Shown here piece by piece: positions 55,992 through 64,000 of a stretch of DNA of 64,000 nucleotides; positions within the stretch are counted from its first letter, which is position 1, and each line of letters opens with the position of its first letter. Source of the DNA: Aspidapion aeneum (taxonomy: Eukaryota > Arthropoda > Insecta > Coleoptera > Brentidae); NCBI GenBank assembly GCA_963576565.1, contig OY755039.1:83850955-83914954 (forward strand), written 5' to 3'. A model generated the notes under the pieces. That model saw only the letters and a list, made by a program, of their open reading frames with translations, made no database searches and was not told the DNA's origin. The position numbers and the translations under genes are program-made.

Positions 55992-57670
55992 CCCACTAAA
56001 CACAAAAACATTTTAATAATGTCAAAATAATGTATAATTTAAAAACATAACGTTAGGTTGGATGTTAGTTCTAACGTCATATTCGTAGTGAAAAAGAAGC
56101 TTAATAACCCGCTTTTTGACGTTAGAAAAATGTTCTTATATTTTCATAACGTTTTTTTAAAGTGTTTTTCGAACGTTAAAAAAATATTGATTTTTAACAG
56201 TGAAAAAGAAAAGTTTTTCTAACATTTTTTCAAATATCTCTAAAGATAAGGTAACATAAATAACGTAAATAAAATTCTTCTATTTTGGAAACGCAGGGCA
56301 GCAACAGTCCGTTGAGATTTTCGTGAACTCGACACTCAGTAAAGGAAATTCGGATCCGTAGCTTCTGAAAATAACATTTAAAATTCTATGTAAACAATAA
56401 TTTTGTAGTAAGTGCGTCGCTACGAGGCCAAACAATTCATGTTCAAGTGAATACAAGGCAAACAATTTCAAGGCCCCTATTCACTTTGGCATGAATGCAA
56501 ACGAAGCATTCGTTGGTTCCAGCTGCGAGGCATGTGAATTTTGCCTCAAATGAATACGCTGCTTAAGGTCCGGCGGCTAATCATTCGCGGTGAATTGTCG
56601 CATTTTTTAATGCACTTCCACCAGAAATAAAATCTCTGGAAATTAAACAGTTTATTGGGAAGGTGAAAAACCATCTAATCCAGAATGCATTTTATTCCTT
56701 CGAGGAGTACCTGAGTAGTAATTTTATGTTTTGAACTTGTGTGTTTTTTTAAACTTTTAGACTTGTGTGTTGAAATTTCTTTTTTTTAAATAAACGTGTT
56801 TTTATACATATTTTAAATATTCATGTAGTCAATAAAATAGGTTTTTTAATTAATCATAATTATGCAATAATCTTTTTAAGTAGAATTTTGTATCTTATCT
56901 GTTGACTTGTAAAAACACTATTTTCTGTGTAATATTACCAATAAATAAACTAAACTAAATTCCCTGTCTGATTAACTGTAACGTAGGTATGCGATATTCC
57001 ATACAAAACAATTTTTTTAATTTTGTTTCCTTTTCTTACCTAATTTTGTGATGCTTCATTTAAATCACTGCATACATATTGGTTATTCTTTAACTATACC
57101 ATCTTTTCCACACAACTGGTGTATATTCCTATCCAAATATGTATTCACTATCATTATTAATAATTGTGCTTTTAATTTGCCATGTTTGTTTCTACAAAAG
57201 GTAAATATTGTAACCAAAATTGCACAAAGCGTATCTGTTATCTTCTCGTATGAACTCGCAGCGAAATGTAACTAAAAATGGCGATGGCCCGTTCTGGTAG
57301 TGGAACTATGCTGCTGCGCCCTCTATAGTATCAATTTTTTTAATCTTTAAAAAACAAAACATTTATTAGCTTCATATATCTTAAATTCAACGTTAGAAAT
57401 GAGATCTAGGAAAAACATTATAAAAATAATTATATATTGATGGTATCATTTTTAATGTTAGTGAAATTATGGTTTTTTTTAATGCTGGTTTCTTAACGTT
57501 ATTAAGAAATATATTTTTGGTAATGCTTTTATATAAAATTTTCGTTAGGATTTTCTACATGTTTTCTAATATCAAAAGTTGACTTAATTTTAACACAAAT
57601 TTGTGTTAGAAAAAAAACATTTCTTTTTCAACATTTATTTAACGTTTTTTACGATTTTGTGCTTAGTGGG
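55992..57670. mobile_element. 1.68-kb inverted-repeat element with CCCACTAA ends
   Basis: The left end CCCACTAAACACAAAAAC and the reversed right end CCCACTAAGCACAAAATC match. Sub-terminal AACGTTA-like motifs are frequent at both sides, as in 7148-8021, whose end CACATAGCACAAAAA is similar. The middle holds unrelated DNA including a LINE tail (56603), so part of the length is nested. No transposase. Confidence 0.6.
56603..56734 (+). pseudogene. LINE ORF2 C-terminal tail
   Basis: A 43-codon stretch FFNALPPEIKSLEIKQFIGK to the stop (56732-56734) includes KVKNHLIQNAFYSFEEYL. The pattern 'FN.LP..IK.L....FK..L...L...A.YS..E.L' is the extreme C-terminus of several insect non-LTR retrotransposon polymerases. 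It is followed by a T-rich 3' region to about 56950. The rest of the ORF is missing, consistent with a heavily 5'-truncated insertion. Confidence 0.6.
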
Positions 57671-57846
57671 AAGAGACCTCTGTTCGCAAGCTTTTTTATT
57701 GTAACGCTCAAAAGACCTTCTATTACAAGTCAGCTTTTTTAAAAAGTAGTTTTTCAAAAAACTAATTCATAAAAAACGCATTTTTTTTTTAAATAATACT
57801 TTTAAAAAAATAATTTTTCCAAAAACTATTTTATTAAAAAAATATA

Positions 57847-58532
57847 CAGGGTGTTCCAACTAAAAGGTAACAGACGTGATTTTTGGTATGAAATGAACCT
57901 TTTGGCTATCTTGAAATTTTTGTAGCACTCACCATCTTCGAGGGGTATACTTTACCCCTATATTTTGAATAGGGAAAGTGGGTCTAGTGATACCTTGTTT
58001 TGAAGGCCTTTTGAATGTCTTTACAACCGTGTAAAAATTTCAAAAATCTATCTATTAGTGTTTGAGATAAATGCCTTCAAACTTTCAAATTTAACATGGA
58101 CTAAAAATTTAATCAGAATCTTATATACTACTTAAAAAAAATTTGTACACCTACAATATAAAAATGCATGCTGGGTGTACAATTTATTTTGAAAAGCAGT
58201 TTTTCGGATTTGATTTTTATTTTATCATTCCATGTAAAATTTGAAAATTTAAAAGCAAATATCTCAAAAACTAATCTATGGATTTTCGAAATTTTTCCAC
58301 GATTGTAAAGATATTCAAGAGAACTTCAAAATAAGGTATCACTAGACCCACTTTCCCTATTCAAAATATAGGGGTAGAGTATACCCCTCGAAGATGGTGC
58401 GCGCTACAAAAATTTCAAGATAGCCAAAAAGTGTTCCCCTCTCAAACAAAATCGACGTATCCGAGCGTTTTTCAAAATTCGCAGGAAAAATAACTAAAAG
58501 CACGTCTATTACCTTTTAGTTGGGACACCCTG
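57847..58532. mobile_element. Mariner-type element, 686 bp, long inverted repeats
   Basis: The left end CAGGGTGTTCCAACTAAAAG and reversed right end CAGGGTGTCCCAACTAAAAG match. TA flanks (57845-57846 and 58533-58534). Inverted similarity continues inward on and off for over 250 bp ('caagatagccaaaaagtg', 'cgaagatggtg', 'ggtatcactagacccac'). Non-coding. Confidence 0.85.
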
Positions 58533-58849
58533 TATATTGCTTTTTTTAAATTATTTTTTTTAAAAATATGTTTCTTGCACGAATTAAACAAAATTGCAAG
58601 TGCTTACCCGACTGTGCTTGAGTGTAGCTAATAAGTGCAGTTGCTATTTTTCTACAAGCAATTTTATGTTCGCGGGTGTCTGTGAGACGTAAGGTCTGTG
58701 TCGCCATGAAAATCGGCCCTGACACCTTTTTTGCAGATTCTTATGTAAAATGACCTCCTGAATCCAAAGATGAACTCCGTTTTACCCCATCAGCCCCCAT
58801 TTTTGGGGGAGACCCCCTACCTATTTTTACTGCTTTTCGATAGTGGTGG
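58533..58849. other. Non-coding spacer before the foldback
   Basis: No gene. The last bases run into the 9-bp duplication GATGGAAAG (58850-58858). Confidence 0.4.
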
Positions 58850-59174
58850 GATGGAAAGACGTGGTGGAAGTTAGCATCAGATTCAGATTCAGATTCATTT
58901 AAATTACAGTGGACCAGTTCGTTTTTGCTGTATATTCTTATTTTCATATTTTAACTACATAAGAATTTTTTATGATGCTAAGGCAGTCGGATATTACTAA
59001 AAAATGGAAATTGTCTATCCTGGTGTTACGGGGGAGAGTCAGAAACTTATAGTTTCACCAGTAAAATGTTGTATAGGAAAATAATGCCCCAACCATTGGA
59101 TTGATAAGATAGTTGTGATATAATTGAGACGTGCAGACATAACTTGAAATTAGATGCACTGTTGAGTGAATTAA

Positions 59175-60805
59175 ATCATTAAACTAAGATACGAGGGTAA
59201 GTTAAAAAATGAAGATAAATCGTATTGTCTAAAATCAATGTGGAGTACGATTGGTGCTGAGGTGAATGTGACCTAGTAGTAGTATGAAATTTTTTTTAGT
59301 AACACATTTCTCTATATTAGGACATCCAGCTAAGATACGGGGGTAAGGTGAAAAAATACGATAAATTTTATTTTATTTGTATTTTCTAAAATCAGCGCTG
59401 TGCCCGATTTTCGTTGGCATGGCTAAGACCCACCATCAGTAGGGAATTATGTCCACTAACAGCTTCACGTGTTTTAGATCGTCGAGCTGAGATACGAAGG
59501 TAAGTTGAAAAATTACGATAAATTTTATTTTAATTGTATTTTCTAAAATCAGCGCTGTGCCCGATTTCCGTTGGCACAGCTAAGACCCACTACTAGCGAG
59601 GAATCATGTCCACTAACCGTTTCACGTATTTTACATCGTCGAGCTGAGATACGAGGGTAAGTTGAAAAATTACCATAAATTTTATTTTATTTGTATTTTC
59701 TAAAATCAGCGCTGCGCCCGATCCCGGTTTGCATGGCTAAGACCCACTATCGCTAAGGAATCATGTCCACTAACAGTTTCACGTATTTTAGATCGTTGAG
59801 CTGGGATACGAGGGTAAGTTGAAAATTTACCATAAATTTTATTTTATTTGTATTTTCTAAAATCAGTGCTGTGCTCGATTTCCGTTGGCACGGCTAAGAC
59901 GCACTATCAATAAGGAATTATGTCCATCAACAGCTTCACTTATTTTGGATCGTCGAGCTGACATACGAGGGTAAGTTGAAAAATTACGATAAATTTTATT
60001 TTATTTGTATTTTCTGAAATCAGCGCTGTGCCTGATTTCCGTTGGCATGGCTAAGACCCACTATCAATTAGGAATTATTTCCACTAACAGCTTCACTCAT
60101 TTTAGATCGTCGAACTGAGATACGAGGGTAAGTTGAAAAATTACGATAAATTTTATTTTATTTGTGTTTTCTAAAATCAGCACTGTGCCCGATTTCCGTT
60201 AGCATGGCTAAGACCCACCATCAGTAAGAAATTATGTCCACTAACAGCTTCACGTATTTTAGATCGTCGAGCTGAGATACGAGGGTAGGTTGAAAAATTA
60301 CGATACATTTTATTTTATTTGTATTTTCTAAAATCAGCGCTGTGCCCGATTTCCGTTAGCATGGCTAAGACCCACCATCAGTAAGAAATTACGTCCACTA
60401 ACAGCTTCACGTATTTTAGATCGTCGAGCTGAGATACGAGGGTAAGTTGAAAAATTACGATAAATTTTATTTTATTTATATTTTCTAAAATCAGCGCTGT
60501 GCCCGATTTCCGTTGGCATGGCTAAGACTCACTATCAATAAGGAATTATATCCACTAACAGCTTCACTCATTTTAAATCGTCGAGCTGAGATACGAGGGT
60601 AAGTTGAAAAATTACGATAAATTTTATTTTATTTGTGTTTTCTAAAATCAGTGCTGTGCCCGATTTCCGTTGGCATGGCTGAGACCCACTATCAGTAAGG
60701 AATTATGTCCACTAACAGCTTCACGTATTTTAGATCGTCGAGCTGAGATACGAGGGTAAGTTGAAAAATTACCATAAATATTATTTTATTTGTATTTTCT
60801 AAAAT
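59175..60805 (+). repeat. 157-bp satellite array, left arm (about 10 units)
   Basis: Unit landmarks 'gatcgtcgagctgagatacg' and variants start at 59320 (diverged), 59477, 59634, 59791, 59948, 60105, 60262, 60419, 60576 and 60733, each exactly 157 bp apart. A further diverged unit begins near 59175. The array stops mid-unit at the centre. Each unit contains 'ctgtgcccgatttccgttgg'. Confidence 0.95.
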
Positions 60806-62690
60806 AGCTCGACGATCTAAAATACGTGAAGCTGTTAGTGGACATAATTCCTTACTGATAGTGGGTCTCAGCCATGCCAACGGAAATCGGGCACACCGCT
60901 GATTTTAGAAAATACAAATAAAATAAAATTTATGGTAATTTTTCAACTTACCCTCGTATCTCAGCTCGACGATCTAAAATACGTGAAGCTGTTAGTGGAC
61001 AAAATTCCTTACTGATAGTGGGTCTTAGCTGTGCCAAAGGAAATCGGGCACAGTGCTGATTTTAGAAAATACAAATAAAATAAAATTTATCGTAATTTTT
61101 CAACTTACCCTCGTATCTCAGCTCGACGATCTAAAATACGTGAAGCTGTTAGTGGACATAATTCCTTACTGATAGTGGGTCTCAGCCATGCCAACGGAAA
61201 TCGGGCACACCGCTGATTTTAGAAAATACAAATAAAATAAAATTTATGGTAATTTTTCAACTTACCCTCGTATCTCAGCTCGACGATCTAAAATACGTGA
61301 AGCTGTTAGTGAACGTAATTCCTTACTGATAGTGGGTCTTAGCCGTGCCAACGGTAATCGGGACAGCACTGATTTTAGAAAATACAAATAAAATAAAATT
61401 TATCGTAATTTTTCAACTTACTCTCGTAACTCAGCTCGACGATCTAAAATACGTGAAGCTATTAGTGGACATAATTCCTTACTGATAGTGGGTCTTAGCC
61501 CTACCAACGGAAGTCGGGCACAGCGCTGATTATAGAAAATACAAATAAAATAAAATTTATCGTAATTTTTTAACTTACCCTCGTATCTCAGCTCAACGAT
61601 CTAAAATACGTGAAGCTGTTAGTGGACATCATTTCTTATTGATAGTGGGTCTTAGCCATGCCAACGGAAATCGGGCACAGCACTGATTTTAGAAAATACA
61701 AATAAAATAAAATTTATCGTAATTTTTAACCTAACCCTCGTATCTCAGCTCGACGATCTAAAATACGTGAAGCTGTTAGTGGACATAAGTCTTAACTGAT
61801 AGTGGGTCTTAGTCATGCAAACGGAAATCGGCGCTGATTTTAGAAAATACAAATAAAATAAAATTTATCGTAATTTTGCAACTTACCCTCGTATCTCAGC
61901 TCGACGATCTAAAATACGTGAAACTGTTAGTTGACATGATTCCTCACTAGTAGTGGGTCTTAGCTATGCCAACGGAAATCGGGTACAGCGCTGATTTTAT
62001 AAAATACAAATAAAATAAAATTTATCGTAATTTTTCAACTTATCCTCGTATCTCAGCTCGACGATCTAAAATACGTGAATCTGTTAGTGGACATAATTCC
62101 TTACCGATAGTGGGTCTTAGCCATGCCAACGGAAATTGCTCACAGCGCTGATTTTAGAAAATACAAATATAATAAAATGTATCGTAATTTTTCAACTTAC
62201 CCTCGTATCTCAGCTCGACGATCTAAAATACGTGAAGCTGTTAGTGGACATAATTCCTTACTGATAGTGTGTCTTAGCCATGCCAACGGATATCGGGCAC
62301 AGCACTGATTTTAGAAAATACAAATAAAATAAAATTTATCGTAATTTTTCAGCTTACCCTCGTATCTCAGCTCGACAATCTAAAATACGTGTAGCTGTTA
62401 GTGGATATAATTCTTTACTGATGGTGGGTCTCAGCCATGCCAACGGAGATCGGGCACAGCGCTGATTTTAGAAAATACAAATAAAATAAAATTTATCGTA
62501 TTTTTTCACCTTACCCCCGTATCTTAGCTGGATGTCCTAATATAGAGAAATGTGTTACTAAAAAAAATTCCATACTACTACTAGGTCACATTCACCTCAG
62601 CACCAATCGTACCCAACATTGATTTTAGACAATACGATTTATCTTCATTTTTTAACTTACCCTCGTATCTTAGTTTAATGATTTAACTCA
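60806..62690 (-). repeat. 157-bp satellite array, right arm (about 12 units)
   Basis: Reverse-orientation landmarks 'agctcgacgatctaaaatac' start at 60806, 60963, 61120, 61277, 61433, 61590, 61747, 61898, 62055, 62212, 62369 and 62526 (diverged). Spacing is 157 bp except 156 and 151 where small deletions occurred (61277 to 61433 and 61747 to 61898). Two more units than the left arm. Confidence 0.95.
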
Positions 62691-63007
62691 CTCAACAGTG
62701 CATCTAATTTCCAGTTATGTCTGCACGTCTCAATTATATCACAACTATCTTACCAATCCAATGGTTGGGGCATTATTTTCCTATACAACATTTTACTGGT
62801 GAAACTATAAGTTTCTGACTCTCCCCCGTAACACCAGGATAGACAATATCCATTTTTTAGTAATATCCGACTGCCTTAGCATCATAAAAAATTCTTATGT
62901 AGTTAAAATATGAAAATAAGAATATACAGCAAAAACGAACTGGTCCACTGTAATTTAAATGAATCTGAATCTGAATCTGATGCTAACTTCCACCACGTGA
63001 TGGAAAG

Positions 63008-63440
63008 GATTATTTTGGCCTTAACATCATTATTTCTGAGGAACTGGAGACGTTTAGTGTTCTCAAACATTAATATTTGTAGCAAGGTGGTAGGCCCAAG
63101 GGAAATTTCGCGGTTGGGAATCACTGTACATTATTCTGGGAATCGCACCTGGGAATCACTCGAAATTCGCTGTCAATCACTTCAAAATGACTGGAAAACA
63201 CCTGAAAATCTCTGGGAATCACTAGGAATAATTGGTAAAAAATGGAAATCACTGTATGTTTTTAAGGTGGCGACTTTCCCCTCGGGTAGGCCCTTTTCTG
63301 GTGGGGGCGGGGGGGGGGCGATTCTGCATCAATTATAAATAATATCGTCGATTTTTCCGTTTTACATATATTTTTAGTTATTTTTTTTAAATTTTAGTAG
63401 TAAGTTAAGTTATAACAGTCCTTTAATCCCGAAATTTAAT
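63008..63440. other. Non-coding stretch with 'gggaatcact' repeats
   Basis: Between 63115 and 63255 the motif 'gggaatcact' and variants ('ggaaatcact', 'ggaaaacacc') recurs at short intervals, a degenerate short tandem repeat. A G-run lies at 63304-63318. No gene. Confidence 0.5.
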
Positions 63441-63995
63441 ATTCACTTGCCGCCTTTGCACATCAAACTCGGACTGACCAAACAGTTTGTAAAAGCACTG
63501 TACAAAACAGGTGATGCATTCATATTTATGAAAACTAAATTGCCTCGTCTTAGTGAGGCCGGAATCAAGAAGGTGTTTTTGTGGCTTCCCAGATTAGACA
63601 ACTTTTTCAAGATTCGACGTTTATTGAACACCTGAATAAAAAGAAAAAAAAACTTGGTTTGCATTCCAAAACGTGTGTAAGAACTTCCTGGGTAGCCACA
63701 AAAGTGATGATTATGTCGCTCAGGTCGAGGAATTGCTCTTAGCCTACAAGGCCATGAGATGTAACATGTCTTTTGAAGTACACTTCCTTCACCCGTATCT
63801 GGACTTCTTTTCTGAAAGTTTAGGAGTAGTCTCCGATGAACACGGAGAACGGATTTATCAAGGAATCGCTAAGTTGGAAAACTGATTTTCATAGAAGTTG
63901 AATACAAGCATGTTGGCAAAGTACTGCTGGTTTTTCTGGTTTTTGAAACGACAGGGTCGTACCTCAAGGTATAAAAGGAAAGCAAGCACCAAATG
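63441..63995 (+). pseudogene. Relic of a widespread invertebrate TE-type ORF
   Basis: The translation begins LPPLHIKLGLTKQFVKALYK and shifts frame at about 63569. It continues EGVFVASQIRQLFQDSTF, then KNFLGSHKSDDYVAQVEELL, then MSFEVHFLHPYLDFFSESLG and DEHGERIYQGIAKLEN. It meets a stop (63882-63884), then goes on with LAKYCWFFWFLKRQG. From memory, the pattern PPLHIKLGL...KFLG..K...Y...V...L...GC.MS.K.HFL.SH.D.FPENLG..S.EQGERFHQD...ME..Y.G....M.ADYCW recurs in many arthropod and cnidarian genomes in high copy, so it is likely part of a TE. I do not know its biochemical role. One frameshift and at least two stops. The window ends before any terminus. Confidence 0.65.
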
Positions 63996-64000
63996 AAGGT

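Larger units (their letters stand above)
58859..62998. mobile_element. 4.14-kb foldback element with satellite arms and 9-bp target duplication
   Basis: Two arms of about 1.95 and 2.19 kb are reverse complements meeting at 60805/60806 with almost no loop. Each arm has an outer non-repeated block of about 320-460 bp (starting ACGTGGTGGAAGTTAGCATC) and an inner array of 157-bp units. GATGGAAAG flanks it exactly (58850-58858 and 62999-63007). Long tandem-repeat arms and a 9-bp duplication match the architecture of Drosophila FB elements; Mutator-like elements also make 9-bp duplications. There is no ORF, so movement would need a transposase encoded elsewhere. Confidence 0.93.

Noticed and set aside
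58859..62998. Regular repeats as a CRISPR array
   Set aside because: Units are 157 bp in direct tandem with no unique spacers, mirrored across a centre, and the context is eukaryotic.
62910..63338. 142-residue ORF starting in the foldback arm
   Set aside because: It begins in the terminal repeat (the mirror of 58741-58947) and runs through 'gggaatcact' repeats; no domain.

Overview
The window looks like repeat-dense, AT-rich intergenic DNA from an arthropod, most likely an insect (beetle-like, but the order is a guess). Evidence: Jockey-, RTE- and I/LOA-type non-LTR retrotransposons, a BEL/Pao gag relic, a Crypton tyrosine recombinase relic, hAT, pogo, mariner and Harbinger-type termini, Penelope-like hairpins and many MITEs. 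I see no operons, no bacterial-type gene density and no host gene with convincing exons. Almost every recognisable stretch is a transposable element (TE) or a satellite.

Layout. 0-9 kb: MITEs and long-inverted-repeat elements, a composite foldback plus 140-bp satellite repeat (3.3-4.9 kb), and a 1.2-kb inverted-repeat element carrying two tRNA-like genes in a palindrome (5.6-6.8 kb). 10-11.3 kb: decayed I/LOA-type LINE tail with RNase H. 12.2-19.2 kb: a repeat family present in two inverted copies; one copy is split by a full-length Jockey element with both ORFs open and a 12-bp target duplication, and a Penelope-like hairpin lies between the copies. 20-30 kb: four copies of a (TCTG)n element resembling DINE-1/mini-me, and an insertion stack three levels deep at 26.7-30.1 kb.

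32-39 kb: antisense RTE relic, BEL gag relic, and a Crypton ORF cut in two by an antisense LINE. 40-47.6 kb: unrecognised ORF with 42-bp repeats, a 5'-truncated LINE with a 16-bp target duplication, its longer near-intact relative inside an inverted-repeat element, a hAT relic and a 16-bp minisatellite foldback. 48-52.7 kb: an antisense RTE LINE split by a 3-kb inverted-repeat element that holds another Penelope-like hairpin. 53-58.5 kb: three inverted-repeat elements or MITEs plus a minisatellite-bearing one. 58.86-63.0 kb: a 4.14-kb foldback whose arms are 157-bp satellite arrays, flanked by a perfect 9-bp target duplication. 63.4-64 kb: relic of a TE-type ORF.

The only gene pair that looks able to work is the Jockey ORF1/ORF2 couple: a nucleic-acid-binding Gag-like protein and an endonuclease/reverse transcriptase. 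Everything else coding is a relic. The most unusual objects are the 157-bp-satellite foldback, the paired tRNA-like genes, the split Crypton and the nested insertions, which give a relative order of events. All calls come from reading the sequence; family names are from memory of family hallmarks and no search was run.
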